A stretch of DNA of 64,000 bases from Microdochium bolleyi (Eukaryota; Ascomycota; Sordariomycetes; Xylariales; Microdochiaceae), in the NCBI GenBank assembly GCA_001566295.1, contig KQ964272.1:203849-267848 (forward strand), given 5' to 3'. Positions within the stretch are counted from its first letter, which is position 1. Each line of letters opens with the position of its first letter. Below, in pieces: positions 11,226 through 22,815 of this stretch. The translations under genes were made by a program, and so were the position numbers. The notes under the pieces were generated by a model that saw only the letters and a program-made list of their open reading frames with translations, made no database searches and was not told where the DNA came from.

Positions 11226-13350
11226 GGTGAGATGCGCAGAAGCGAAGGAGTAAAGTCGGATAAGCGAAAGTAAGTCACCACAGTAGGGCAACGATTATGA
11301 ACGAAGGGCTCGCCGAGGGCAAAGGCGTACCAAACAGCAGCCATAGAAAAAAGGGAGGGCACGATGTTGTCTTTATAGCAGCCTGCTCAGGCTATACTGC
11401 ATGGTGTTAAGCAGCCCACCGACTGAAAATGGCGAGAGCATCCATGGCGAGCAGGGGTTGCGGCGGGTGCCCTGAGCCACGAAGATCAGATCACCCGCTA
11501 GGGTTTTCAGTTGAGCGATACGAGCCTGGGCAGGGTGACGGCCATGTTTGTCCGCCTCAGCTGCGAGTGTCATGCAGGTGTTGGATGATCCCTGTACGCC
11601 AGCGGATACAGAAGAAACAACGACTGTCATGCCACGGCAGTCGCTCGCTCAGGCAACCAAGTGTGCAGCCGCGGCAGCTCTGGGCCTGCAAGGGGTCCGC
11701 CGCTCCGATCCCGAGCGCTAACACTGGTAGCCAGGCCCGGAAGGGGAAGGACGGGGTTCAGGGCGCGGCGCCGTTGCATCAAGACAGCTTCCCGCGGCCG
11801 GGGCAGCGCCAGCGTCGACGGTGGGCACCCTGGATGCTCAAGCTGGAGCAGTGCCGTGAGCTTGAGCGTGCGGCATTCTTTCGTGCAGAGCACCAGCAAG
11901 GATCAGAGCCACATGGGTCTTGACAAGGATCAGGCGAGCTCCGTCCATGGGCTGAGTTGCCATTAGGAAAGGGTCGTTGCGGTGGTGCCAAGCCGACAGC
12001 TGTGAAGCCTGCAACAGAGGTGCCGGGCACTACTCAGGGGCGCCAGGCTTGGCGGCAGCCGAGGAGGACTGAGCGGCGCCCAGAGCAATCCCAGGTCGCA
12101 GCAGCCGCAACCATAACAATGTCGATTGTGAGGGGAGAGCGAGGTCTTGAATGGTCTGGTTGCACTGTCGGCGAGGTCGGATGTCATCCAGGCCAGCCGG
12201 GCCTTGCCATGTTGCAGCTCGAATGCAGGTTGTGCATGATGCATGCCGATACGGGCTGTGGCTGACATTGCTTCTCGGGCCCTGTCCTTTTGCGCTGTGC
12301 TATGGACGTACGTTGTTTATTGCCTCCAAATAAGCAAGTCGCCAGTCCTTACAACGGGGCCTGCAAAGGGCTCTGCCGTCAGTGGCGTGCCTCGTTAGCA
12401 ATTGATTGTTCGACGATTCACATTCCGGACCAGGGTCGCGACCCGGCCTTTGCTTCAGGTGCAGCCGGTTACTGGTACAGCCCTGGGTCTTCGCCAGCGT
12501 GGATGCGCATTTTGACTCTCCCATCGAGCACAGGTCGAATACGGCCAAGTCCCCAGTGATTAATTGGTGAGATGCCTTAGGGTGAATGGTGTTGCATAAA
12601 TTGCAAACAAGCCCATTGCCTTTGGTCGGGCCACGGCGTGTATTGTCGGAGCTGAAGGCGTCGTGGTATGGAGACAGCCCAGCTCCGGAGGTTGTACGCC
12701 CAACGTTGTCCAACCAACGGCCGCATTAGGTATGCCAAGCTCGAGCCCGGAGAGCAAGTTGCATGGTACGACGGAGAGGATTGTCTTGAGTCGGCCCCCT
12801 TGCTTGTTGGACTGGCTGATTCGCTGGTCGCCACGGAGAAGTAGGGCTGCACGTGTAGAGCGAGTAGCACAATTCCTAGGCCCGGTCCGAGGCAGTGAGG
12901 ATGACGGTAGCTCCGATGAGTGAAGATGGCGAGCAGGAGGCAGAGGCGGCCCCGCAGAAGGAGTTGTCGAAGCAGAAACACACTGGCTTGTCCAAGTGTC
13001 CCAGCCCGAGGTCGGGGGACGCGGCCCTGTGGGTCCGGGGCAGATGCACCTTCCCGCCCACGTCGCAACTTCAATGTTTGGCTGTCTCAACAACACTACC
13101 TGGAGGTATCTTAGCGTAGACGACAACACCACGCCACGGCTAACGACCTCGAACACACACCCGGCTACACACAGCACGTCGCAACAGTCACCTCGAACGG
13201 GCCCGGGTGGTTCGCACCGTACCCTCGACTGCTCGACCTCATGTGATGTGATGCTGGCTCCCTCTCGCAACTGCACGACAAGCTCCGCACCGGGGCTACC
13301 GACTGCGCGCTACACAACGTCGAGCAGCTAGCTGCAGCGACGTCGGCAGG
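11226..13350. other. Divergent promoter region without a supported gene
   Basis: This 2.1 kb lies between the deacetylase and dipeptidyl aminopeptidase starts and should hold both promoters. The open frames here reach about 240 codons but have biased, non-protein-like composition, mostly TTG starts and no family resemblance. No repeat or RNA gene was seen. Confidence 0.5.
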
Positions 13351-16212
13351 ATGGGTGAGCTGAGATTCCCTGCCGAGTCCGTTCTCATAGCCACTTGCTG
13401 ACACAGCTCAAAGAGAACTCCAATCACCCCCGAGACTCCCTCTCCTCTGTATCGACCACGAGCCTTATCTTTGACCGCATCGACGAACGCGAAAAGCTGA
13501 GTCGTAACAATGACCAGATCCAGCACTTCGACGACGATGACCCCCTGAAAGATGACGAGCACGACGCCTTCCTTGGTGCCGGCGCACCGGGCCGTGCCAG
13601 GCAGGGGATGGATAGGAAGCTGAAGCGCATAATCTTCGTGATGGCTGGTCTCCTCCTCGCATCCTGGCTGGGCGGGCTCGCGACTTTCATATCCTCAAAG
13701 GCCTACGAGAGCGCCTCATCGAAAGAACACGACCCAGCGGCCACCAGCATGAAAGGCTCGGGAAAGAAGATCACCCTGGATCAGGTACAGTCAGGATACT
13801 GGCGGGCCAGGTCGCACTCCATCAGCTGGATCGCCGGCGCGAGCGGCGAAGACGGCTTACTATTAGAACGTGGTGCGGCGGGCAAGGACTACCTTGTCGT
13901 GGAAGACGTGCGAAGTATGGACCACGAAGGCACAGCCTCGTCTTCGCAGCACATCCTCGCATCACAAACCCTGATGAAACACTCTTGGTTCACGGCCAAT
14001 GGCCGCCAGCTGACGCCTGACAGAGTATGGCCCAGCCCAGACTTGAAGAAGGTGCTGATTGCGACGGACATTAAGAATGTGTGGCGTCATTCTTTCACAG
14101 GCATATACTGGATCTTTGACGTCGAGGCACAGTCGGCTGAACCTCTTGACCCGAAAAACCCAGAGCTCAGGGTCCAGCTGGCACAGTGGAGCCCGGACAG
14201 CAAGTCTGTGTCTTACACGAGCGCAAATAATCTGCATTTGAGGAATGTCGAGAGCCAGGAGATTGTCCAGATTACCAAGGACGGAGGTCCAGAGTTCTTC
14301 TACGGCATCCCTGACTGGGTGTACGAAGAAGAGGTCTTTGGCGGCAACAGTGCCACCTGGTGGTCGACGAAGGGCGACTTTGTTGCCTTCCTAAGGACGA
14401 ACGAAACACTGGTGCCGGAGTATCCAGTGCAATTCTTCATCGACAGACCCAGTGGAGAGGAGCCCGCTCCTGGGCTTGAGAGCTACCCTGAGGTGCAGCA
14501 ACTCAAGTACCCGAAGGCCGGTGCTCCGAATCCCTTTGTCGACCTGCTGTTCTATGACATCGCAAAGGGCGACATGTTCTCAGTCGAGATCGCGGGCGGC
14601 TTCAAGCCTGAGAATATGCTCATCACTGATGTGCTGTGGGCAAACAACCAGGTGCTGATCAAGGAGACCAACCGTGTCAGTGACATCATGCGAGTCGTTC
14701 TCGTCGATGTTACTGCTCGCACTGGCAAGACTGTCCGCGACATAGACATTGGCAAGATTGATGGCGGCTGGTTTGAGATTTCTCACGAGACGACCTTCAT
14801 TCCGGCTGATCCCAACAATGGTCGGCCCCACGATGGCTATCTGGACGCCATTATCCACGAGGACGGAGACCACATCGCGTACTACAGTCCCATGGACGCG
14901 GAGAAGCCAATTATGCTGACCTCTGGCAACTGGGAGGTGGACAGTGGCCCCCAAGCCGTTGATCTGAAGAAGAACCTGGTGTACTTTGTGGCCACGAAAG
15001 AGTCGGCCGTGCAGAGGCATGTCTACAGCGTCAAGCTTGACGGATCCGGCCTCACGCCATTGACTGATACGTCGAAAGAGGGCTACTACGGCGTTTCATT
15101 CTCCAGCGAAGCTGGCTACGCACTGCTCACAAACCGCGGGCCAGGTATCCCTTGGCAGAAGGTCATCAGCACGCCCAGTAATTCCGAGTCGTACGAATAC
15201 CTCATCGAGGACAACAGTGAGCTGGCCGACCGGGCCAAGAAGCACGAACTGCCTCTGATCGAGATCGGCACCATCGAGGTCGACGGCGTCAAGCTCAACT
15301 ACAAGGAGCGCCGCCCACCACACTTCAACCCCAAGAAGCGATACCCCGTGCTTTTCCAACAGTACTCGGGCCCCGGCTCGCAGAGTGTTGACAAGACGTT
15401 CTCGGTGGACTATCAGGCATTCGTCGCTGCCGGGCTCGGCTACGTTGTTGTGACCGTGGACGGACGCGGTACCGGGTTCATGGGCCGCAAACATCGCGTT
15501 GTGGTCCGCAAGCACCTCGGACAGTGGGAAGCGCATGACCAGATCGCGGCGGCCAAGATCTGGGCGGCCAAGAAGTACATTGACGAGTCGCGCGTGGCCA
15601 TCTGGGGCTGGTCGTACGGCGGCTTCCAGACGCTCAAGACGCTCGAGACGGACGCGGGTCAGACGTTCAAGTACGGTATGGCCGTGGCGCCCGTGACGGA
15701 CTGGCGCTTCTACGACAGCATCTACACGGAGCGGTACATGCTCACGCCGCAGGATAACGCGGAAGGGTACGACGGGACGAGCATCAGCAACGTCACCGCG
15801 CTCGCGCAGAATGTGCGCTTCCTCGTCATGCATGGCGTCGCTGACGACAACGTCCACATGCAGAGCACGCTGACCCTGCTCGACAAGCTGGACCTGGCCG
15901 CCGTCGAGAACTACGACCTGCACATGTTCCCCGACAGCAACCACGGGATCTACTTCCACAATGCCAACAAGATTGTCTATGACAGTAAGTCTTCTTTTTT
16001 CTCTCTTGTGTTGTTTCTTCTGGGCATCCCTCCACTACGATTTCTTGGAGGTGAAAGTCTTTGCTAACTTGTTCCTTTCTGCAGAGCTGACGAACTGGCT
16101 CATCAACGCCTTCAACGGCGAGTGGCTCAAGATCGCCCACGCGAAGCCCGTCATGGAGCCGGGCAAGCGGGAAGGGCTAGAAGATACGGCGAGCAGCAGC
16201 AGGTCTGCCTAG
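13351..16212 (+). CDS. dapB: Dipeptidyl aminopeptidase, type II membrane (DPP IV family, DapB/Ste13-like)
   Basis: Proposed exons are 13351-13354, 13414-15984 and 16085-16212, giving 900 residues. The long frame has no ATG ahead of its cytoplasmic tail, so the start was placed in a 4-base first exon, ATGG before GTGAGC. The second acceptor after the CTGAC branch (CAAAG at 13413) restores frame and gives MENSNHPRDSLSSVSTTSL. The nearer CACAG is only about 4 bases from the branch and would shift frame. This start is less certain than the rest. A transmembrane helix at 74-94 follows an acidic tail. DPP IV hallmarks are VYEEEVFGG (double-Glu motif), GWSYGG with S735, ADDN with D812 and NHGIY with H845. 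The family removes X-Pro or X-Ala dipeptides. DapB/Ste13 types sit in the vacuole or late Golgi and mature secreted peptides. Confidence 0.92.
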
Positions 16213-17107
16213 ATAGTGTCTATATATTTATAGGATTTGATTTTGACTTTTTGCCTCAATTTATTTTGACATGCATACACTGGGAGTAAACATACTATGA
16301 GCGAGCGCAAGCAAGCACAAGGTCCAACCAACAGACTGCCAGCACATATAAATAGTGCAAGGAACACAAGACAGAGGTAGAGTAGTGCCTGCCTAGCTCG
16401 AGCCGTTCGCACAATGGCAAACATGAAATGCGTTGCTTCCTTTTCCTCCCCTCTCCTCTTTTTCCTCTTTTCTTTTTCTTCTCTACTCCTCGGATTTGGA
16501 TCTCCCTTTCCTTTGTATGGTCCCTCCTCCGTACAGTCCTGGTATCGACTGGGATTTTCCGTTGTGGTAGTTGGTTTTAAACCTCGACCCCGCTCACTCT
16601 ACACAGCCAGTTTCTTCATGATTCTCTGTTCTATTCCTAGTCCCACACATACATACTGTCAACGTGGAGAGGGAAACTCTTTCCTTGGTCCTTCTCGCGA
16701 GTTGCGGAAAAGATCTGCGGCGCGCGGGTGTGGTTTGAAGAGGCCTTTGGTCTCGTCAGAGCATGGGCACATAGAGCTTAGGTTAATCCTGTTATCATAA
16801 CTTCTGTGACGGTGTGTGTGTGTGTGTGCGTGCGTGATACTTCGAGCCATTGTGGCAAAAGTTATTATGTCTGGTTATCTCGAGGTATCCTGAATTATGC
16901 AATGCTTCACGGCAGTCAGCGACATGTGGGAGCAGGTTTTCGTGAGTATGTTTAAATGTATGTATCATCCAAAGTCATCATTATAATGCTATTTTGTGTG
17001 TATCTTGTCTCTCAGTCTTCTCTCGGAAGAGTCCATGCGTAAATGTTCATTAGATGCTAGCGAGGATATAATGCCTCTGCTTATAAAAGAGTCGCTACCC
17101 AGACACT
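16213..17107. other. Convergent intergenic spacer with a GT microsatellite
   Basis: This is the 3' flank shared by the dipeptidyl aminopeptidase and the GPI-anchored protein genes. It is more T-rich than its surroundings. It includes a (GT)n run at about 16812-16836 ending in GCGTGCGTG. A 128-codon plus-strand frame at 16414 is Phe/Leu/Ser-rich, reflects CT-rich DNA and is not called. Confidence 0.5.
16812..16836. repeat. (GT)n microsatellite
   Basis: About eight GT units are followed by two GCGT units, in the convergent spacer. It is a simple slippage repeat. Confidence 0.85.
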
Positions 17108-17806
17108 TTACATCAGGATGGCAGCGCCGATGGCACCAGCGGCGGCCAGGACGGCACCAGCAGTAGCCCGGGGAGCGGCGGCGGGCTGACCGGTAGGGGC
17201 ACCAGTGGTGGTGGTAGTGACGGGGACGGTGATGCTAAAGCTCGAGCCATTGGACTCGGTGACAACGACGCTGGAGGTGGTGATGGTGCTGGTGACCGAC
17301 TCGGTTTGGGAAGCGGAGGAACCGGTCTGCGAGCCGGTCATGGAGCCGCTGCTGGTGGTAGCGAGGCAGCTGGAAGTAGCCTGGTCGACCAGGGTGAGGA
17401 GGGACTCGACCTGGCTGAAGTTCTCCTGGCCGGAGCATGAAGAAACGAGGGACTGGATGGACTCGCTCTCGGACGAGTACCAGCCGACGAGGGCGGTCTC
17501 GTAGCTCGAGTACTGCGAGGTGAGCGAGGTGGGGACCGGGGGAGCGTCCTGGCACAGGTCGGAAATGGTGGAGGCCTGGGTGGCCTGGGCGGCGAGCCAG
17601 GTCATAAGGTCGCCGGTGGGAGTGGGCATGTCGGCGGCAAGCCCGAGCAGGCCGGCGGTGCACTCGACAGCGTTGGCATCGCCACCCTGGCTCTGGGTCT
17701 GGCGAGCAACGTGGTTGCGGAAGCGGTCGAGGTTTCTGGCATCAGGAGTGGCGGCGACGACGGCGGCCAGACCAGCAAGGGTCGCGAGAGAGATGGTGGA
17801 GTGCAT
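17108..17806 (-). CDS. GPI-anchored Ser/Thr-rich cell-surface protein (infection-structure-specific-protein-like)
   Basis: An intronless ATG frame of 232 residues. A signal peptide (MHSTISLATLAGLAAVVAATP) is followed by a helical domain with four cysteines: in VECTAG, DLCQDAPP, VSSCSGQ and SSCLATT. A Ser/Thr mucin-like stalk covers about 148-205. The C-terminus, PRATAGAVLAAAGAIGAAILM, has small residues then a hydrophobic tail, the classical GPI signal. This layout recalls small surface proteins of plant-associated Sordariomycetes annotated as infection structure specific proteins. That assignment is from overall pattern only. The mature protein would be linked to the membrane or wall. A TATAAG-like box lies about 105 bases upstream, near 17911. 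Confidence 0.8.
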   Translation of the reverse strand: MHSTISLATLAGLAAVVAATPDARNLDRFRNHVARQTQSQGGDANAVECTAGLLGLAADMPTPTGDLMTWLAAQATQASTISDLCQDAPPVPTSLTSQYSSYETALVGWYSSESESIQSLVSSCSGQENFSQVESLLTLVDQATSSCLATTSSGSMTGSQTGSSASQTESVTSTITTSSVVVTESNGSSFSITVPVTTTTTGAPTGQPAAAPRATAGAVLAAAGAIGAAILM

Positions 17807-20307
17807 GGCGAAGGCTGGGTGGTTGTTGCTTGGTGGCTGCTGTGGAGTGTGGTGATGGCTCAGAGATGCTATGGGATGTGGATGTAGGTAGAGCAGAGCA
17901 GAAGCGTCGTCTTATACAAATCGCGCCTACGGTTGATCCAACGTGACTGACTGCCCTGCTCACCTTGGACAATCTCCCGATCCAAGGGGCCCGTACGAGC
18001 AGGCGACGTCACAGCTTTGCCAGGCCAGGGGTGTGCAGGCTTAGCCGGCTGGCCAGGTGGTGATGCCCAGTGTTTTGCGGGTTGCGGCGGAGGAGCGGCC
18101 AAGACGTGGTGCCTGGCCCCACGACAACAGCAGCGGTTGCCGGCATTCCGCAGCCGGCTTGCGAAGTTGCGAGACGGCCATCTGCTCCCTCTTCGACCGA
18201 GGACTCTCCATCGCATGATCCGAGGACTGAGCAGGCCTGGGCACCGTCATGGGTGACGCTAGGCGCTTTGATGCCGGGGCGGAGACATGGGAGTCGCTCC
18301 AGGGTGAGAAGACTGGCCGAGGTGCTGGTGCCTGTCGTCGATGTTGCGTCGCGGGAGAGGCTTGGCCTGCCGGTCGGCTCGCAGCCAGTCGGGGGATTGC
18401 ACGACGCGGTCCTGCATCATCCGACTGTGGAGGGGGCGACGGAGCGAGATCATGATGGCATGCGAGGCATGCGTGGCATGGATGCCAATAGGGCTAGCAG
18501 GTACGTCCGACCGCCTTGGCGGGTAAGCCCGGCGTGGCCGTGCCTTCCGCAGCGAGAAGCACCCCTGGGGCACCTTCCTGAACATGCACATCTGAGCTCG
18601 ACTCCTGACTCGGCATGGCCAGGCCGCCGGCGTGGTGTCTGACTCTGCGACAACAATCAGCATCCCGCTGACTGTTCAGAGGACCGAGAGGACGACACTT
18701 ACTCTCTCCTGTCCACCGCCTCGCCAACCTGGACATACCTACGATGAGATCGGATCAATCAGGGGCCACCCGGCCCACCTCGAGAAGCTGTTCCCTGTCC
18801 TGCCCACCCCCGGACGACCGCCGGAACTCGGCACCGCCCCGTCCAGCCTCAGCAACCCCAGAGCCCCGACTTTCCGGGCTCCGTGCTCCGTGCTAATTCG
18901 TGCCATGACGCTGCTGCCGACTCCGCAACGTCATTCTGATGGTCGGTACTTCGGGCTTCTCAGCCAGCAGTGCGGCAACAAAGAGGCAGCCCACAAGATC
19001 GCCATCTCAGCACAACACAACAAAGGCCTTGTTTCTAATTTAGTCTAGCGGGGGCATGCCTGGCAGCTATGCCACAACATCAAGATCGCACTCGGGTTCC
19101 TCCTTGTAACTTGGTACGCGAGAAACGCGCGTTAGTCAGCGCATCCAGAGCCTTTCACGCATTGCGTAGCCAGCGTCCGATTCCTCTTTCCTTTGAGACT
19201 TTGGAGCCTTCCTATGCTCAGACCAGGGACTGTGTCAAGGCTCATCCTTCTCCCGGGGCACTCTCTGCACCCCGCAGAGTTTCCAGTCCTGACCACCAAA
19301 CAACGCAGCAGCCAATAGTGTCTTGACAACCTCCCATCGAAATATCCCTTCCACCATATCATCGTCCCTAGACTTACCTTGCCCTTTGCCCTGGCCTACC
19401 TCATGTCCCACCCCAACTTGCCCGAGGTAGGCATCTCGGGGACCTCAACAAATTCCCACACAATGAAACCCCACAGCTCTATATATTTATATCTGCTTTA
19501 CCAAGGCAAATGACAACAACCAGGATCATCTTGAGAACTGACATGAGAGACCTCTCGTTCGGCTCGGGGTTCACCCGCCTAAGAGCCCACCCACGAGGGC
19601 AGGGAGCGAGAAAATGCCGAAGTCCGCGCGAGGACTTCCTTCCCGTGTCACATAGGTGCTCCAGCTCCCATCCCCCTGCCTCCCGGTTCTCCTCTGCCCC
19701 GTGGTCAACCAGCTCAAGCGAGAAGCTCTTGATCTCTGAACCCACGGCAGACCAAAGAGGGAGCAAAAAGAGAAAAGAGTACGTAGGACCAGACTCGGCG
19801 AGATCCGTGGCACGGGTTCTTTACTTCAAGCACAACACGCCCGCGTCCGGTTTGCCAATCAGGGATGTTCCCCCTGAAGCACTCTGCATACTTACGCTAC
19901 ACAGGGATTTCATCGCAAAGGTTCGCTCATACCATCGGTACATTTCTTTTTTGTTTCTTGATTTGGGGCCACAGTCAGAGAATTGGTTCTTTGTTCAACA
20001 TACCGTTGCCCTCGAAGATACGGAGCGGGCTTGTTACGAGAACTCCCAGACGGAGCCAAGTGCACATGCAAGTGATATTGACATACTCATGATCGTGTAT
20101 TAAAAATCTATTAAACTGAGAGAGGCTCGAAGGCCTACGTGTGCGACAGAGAGCAACAACACTAACTCAGCGCGACGCCAAAATCAAAATATCAACTCCC
20201 TGATAAACGCCACTCCTGGTGCTTCCATGCCGTATACCCAACTCGTGTATGTATATATATGGCTTTTGTGTGTACAAGTGTATACAACCACTCCGCGACC
20301 CTCTGAT
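17807..20307. other. Intergenic region upstream of the GPI protein gene
   Basis: This 2.5 kb holds the promoter of the GPI protein and the 3' end of the Mg2+ transporter gene. Open frames of up to about 200 codons are Arg/Pro/Ser-rich and unsupported. A short GGCATG-rich patch lies at about 18460-18480. No RNA gene or mobile element was seen. Confidence 0.5.
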
Positions 20308-22815
20308 TTAAACCAACCTCAATCTCTTCGCCGCAAAGTAGCACATGACACCAAACACGAGCAGGCCCGCGGTGATGAGGAAGAACCAGCCGAGGTACTC
20401 CTCGTCGCCCTGCCCAGGCACCCAAACGTTCATGCCCCAGAGACCCGTGATGATGTTCATCGGCAGCACAATCGTGCCCAGGACCGTCAGCTTGTTGAGC
20501 CCGTCGGCCGTGGCCTCCTGCCGCTCGCCCATGCGGATGTTGATCTGCGCAATGTAGTTGGCGTGGCACCGCGCCAGGATCACGTCGTAGTGGCTCAGGT
20601 TGCCCGTCATCGTGACAATGTGGTCTTGGATGTCGCCCAGGTACATGCCAATATCGGAGCGCGGGGCCACCTGCCACTTCTCGTTGCAGCGCTTCGCGAA
20701 GCCCTTGATGACATCGGCCTTGGTCCCGAGCAGGCGGTACAGGCGCATCACCTTCTTTCGGCATGCTCCGACGCGGTGGAGGAGGTGGCTCTCAGGTTCT
20801 GCTTCTGCCGAGCCCTTCTCGTCGTCCTCTCTCGCCTTCTTGTCCTTCTCCATGGCTTCTGGAGTGGAATGTAGCTTGAGGATGGCGTCGTCAATGTCGT
20901 CCACCTCGTCCTCAATGTTCTGAATCAGTGGTATGTAGACATCTGTCACATCATCGATGATACCGTAGCCAATCCAATCTGCGTCAATCCGCACGTAATC
21001 TTTCAGGAACCGTATTCGTCGTCGGACGTTGGCCGGATGGGGGGTTGGATTCCAGTGGAACGAGATGACACCTTCGCGGAAGACCACGATATACATCATG
21101 AGCGGCTCCATGAAGTTGTCGGACTTCGAGTCCTGGTCGAAAGACTGGTACGTGATGAAGTAGTAGTTGCGGAAGAGCTCGACCTTCTCACGTTCTTCCT
21201 GCAGCCAGATATCCTCCGTGGTCAGGGGATGAATACCGAAAACCTTGGACAAAAGCTCCAGCTCGCGCTGCGTGGGAGCGTAGACATCCAGCCACCAAAC
21301 TGGACGTTCTCCATAGCGCACTTGCTTGTCAGGCTTTGCCGAGGGCAACTTTGTCTCGGATGTGTTCGTATCGACGATGGGCGACTTCGAACGGGATGGT
21401 GTAGCACCGCCTGAGCCATGGCCGTTGCTTGAGTTTCCAGTCGAGGCTTCGGCACGAGGTGGCTGGGGAGAGACAGTGTTGTCACCCCTACGATCCGCGA
21501 GCTGCTGAGCCATTGAGCTCGTGCGAGTGTGGACCTTTGACAGCGTGTCGCCATTCCTGCCTCCCACGGTGGAGCCCTGAGTTGGCCACTCCTCGTCGTC
21601 GGTTTCGTCGTCACTTGAGTCCGACAGGACCGGTGGATCAGGCAAGAACAACTCCTTGAAGCCCAGGTCATCGGCCTGTGGCAACTCCGAGATTGTCTGG
21701 CTGTGTATGGTGTCCTCGAAGTCGATATTGAAATACGTGAAGCGGTATGGTGCATCCTCTTCCGAGGTGAACCAGCGCTTGCCATTGGCCGGGCGCAGCC
21801 TGCCCTCGATGAGCTGAGGCTCGGCAATCTTCTTGACACGCCTCGCGCTTTCACTTCGGCTCTCCTTCTCTAGACGCGAGAAATCCTCGAGCAGCTCGAG
21901 ATCGGGCCACTTCTGCCTTCTGCGACGGCGTGTCCTTGCAGACAACACGTCTCGGTCAGCATGCATGTCAAACTCTCCGAGCTCCGACATCGTCTCCTGA
22001 GGCATGCAGACGTCATCCTGTTGTCCCATAGAAATGGTGTGTCTCCTCTCCATGGAGCCTTTGAAGGTCTCCTCACTATCGACACCCGGCATGCTGCTGC
22101 GGCGCGAGAGGTGGCCATCGGAGTCGTCGTGCATCATGACATCCCGGAAACCTCCCATGGGGTCTGTCGCATCCAGGGTGGGCGAACCTGGCACAGACGG
22201 AGGGTAATTGACGTCCCATGGCTCTGTCGGTGTCTTTGGACCAATCCCCTGCAGGCCGCTGGACCTGCTCGAGCCCCGACGAGCTCGGCTCCGGCTCGAG
22301 CCTTGCATGGCTGAAGTGGCGCCGCCATAACCGGCAGAACTGCTGTCGACCTTCACCGAGCTGCCTAGCAGCGGCACTCTCTCATTTGTTCTATTGTCAT
22401 CGTCGAAGTAGTTTGTGGTGTTTCGCGCGCGGCCGGGAGTCTGGTAGGGACTGGCGACCATGGTCGAGGCCCGCCTTGGCCGCCGGTAGCTCTGCTCGCG
22501 ATGGTCGAGGAGCGCCTCGCTATCGAGGCTGGTGTTGCTGTTGTTCGCCTGCACGTAAAAGTTGTCGGACGGAGCCTGGTCCTCGACGAGGCCGTGCTGA
22601 CTGCTGAGGCCCTCGGGACGGCCGACGACGGACTTGCGTCTCGAGGACTTGTGCTTGCGGCCGGCACGGTGCTTCTTCTTCTTGGACGATGATGATTGTT
22701 GCTGCTGGATGGTTTGGCTCGACGAGAGGCCTGTGGCGGCGGTGGAGTCTGCGGTGCTGGTTCGTGGGGAGACGTCCTGGGGGTTGGAGGTCGGCGGGCG
22801 CACAGAGGGCATCAT
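20308..22815 (-). CDS. CorA-family Mg2+ transporter (Mnr2/Alr type)
   Basis: An intronless frame of 835 residues. About 470 residues of N-terminal low-complexity, basic and Ser-rich cytosolic sequence (KKKKHRAGRKHK, RSRARRGSSRSSG) precede the CorA domain. That domain starts around QVRYGERPVWWLDVYAP and continues with the long funnel helices (VRRRIRFLKDYVRIDADW, IQNIEDEVDDIDDAI, MGERQEATADGLNKLTVLGTI). Two C-terminal transmembrane helices flank the selectivity signature GMN at 794-796, seen as GLWGMNVWVPG. The second helix ends AAKRLRLV. In yeast, Alr1/Alr2 act at the plasma membrane and Mnr2 releases Mg2+ from the vacuole. The long N-terminal extension fits either, and I lean to Mnr2. Substrates are Mg2+ and possibly other divalent cations. 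Confidence 0.93.
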   Translation of the reverse strand: MMPSVRPPTSNPQDVSPRTSTADSTAATGLSSSQTIQQQQSSSSKKKKHRAGRKHKSSRRKSVVGRPEGLSSQHGLVEDQAPSDNFYVQANNSNTSLDSEALLDHREQSYRRPRRASTMVASPYQTPGRARNTTNYFDDDNRTNERVPLLGSSVKVDSSSAGYGGATSAMQGSSRSRARRGSSRSSGLQGIGPKTPTEPWDVNYPPSVPGSPTLDATDPMGGFRDVMMHDDSDGHLSRRSSMPGVDSEETFKGSMERRHTISMGQQDDVCMPQETMSELGEFDMHADRDVLSARTRRRRRQKWPDLELLEDFSRLEKESRSESARRVKKIAEPQLIEGRLRPANGKRWFTSEEDAPYRFTYFNIDFEDTIHSQTISELPQADDLGFKELFLPDPPVLSDSSDDETDDEEWPTQGSTVGGRNGDTLSKVHTRTSSMAQQLADRRGDNTVSPQPPRAEASTGNSSNGHGSGGATPSRSKSPIVDTNTSETKLPSAKPDKQVRYGERPVWWLDVYAPTQRELELLSKVFGIHPLTTEDIWLQEEREKVELFRNYYFITYQSFDQDSKSDNFMEPLMMYIVVFREGVISFHWNPTPHPANVRRRIRFLKDYVRIDADWIGYGIIDDVTDVYIPLIQNIEDEVDDIDDAILKLHSTPEAMEKDKKAREDDEKGSAEAEPESHLLHRVGACRKKVMRLYRLLGTKADVIKGFAKRCNEKWQVAPRSDIGMYLGDIQDHIVTMTGNLSHYDVILARCHANYIAQINIRMGERQEATADGLNKLTVLGTIVLPMNIITGLWGMNVWVPGQGDEEYLGWFFLITAGLLVFGVMCYFAAKRLRLV

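Noticed and set aside
12560..13276. 238-codon minus-strand frame upstream of the dipeptidyl peptidase
   Set aside because: It overlaps several comparable frames in the promoter region and lacks any domain.
15096..15959. 287-codon frame antisense to the dipeptidyl peptidase
   Set aside because: It lies entirely within the catalytic domain exon on the other strand and shows no independent features.
16414..16800. 128-codon frame with a hydrophobic start, resembling a membrane peptide
   Set aside because: The hydrophobicity comes from a CT-rich tract (Phe/Leu/Ser codons) in a convergent spacer. No conserved features.
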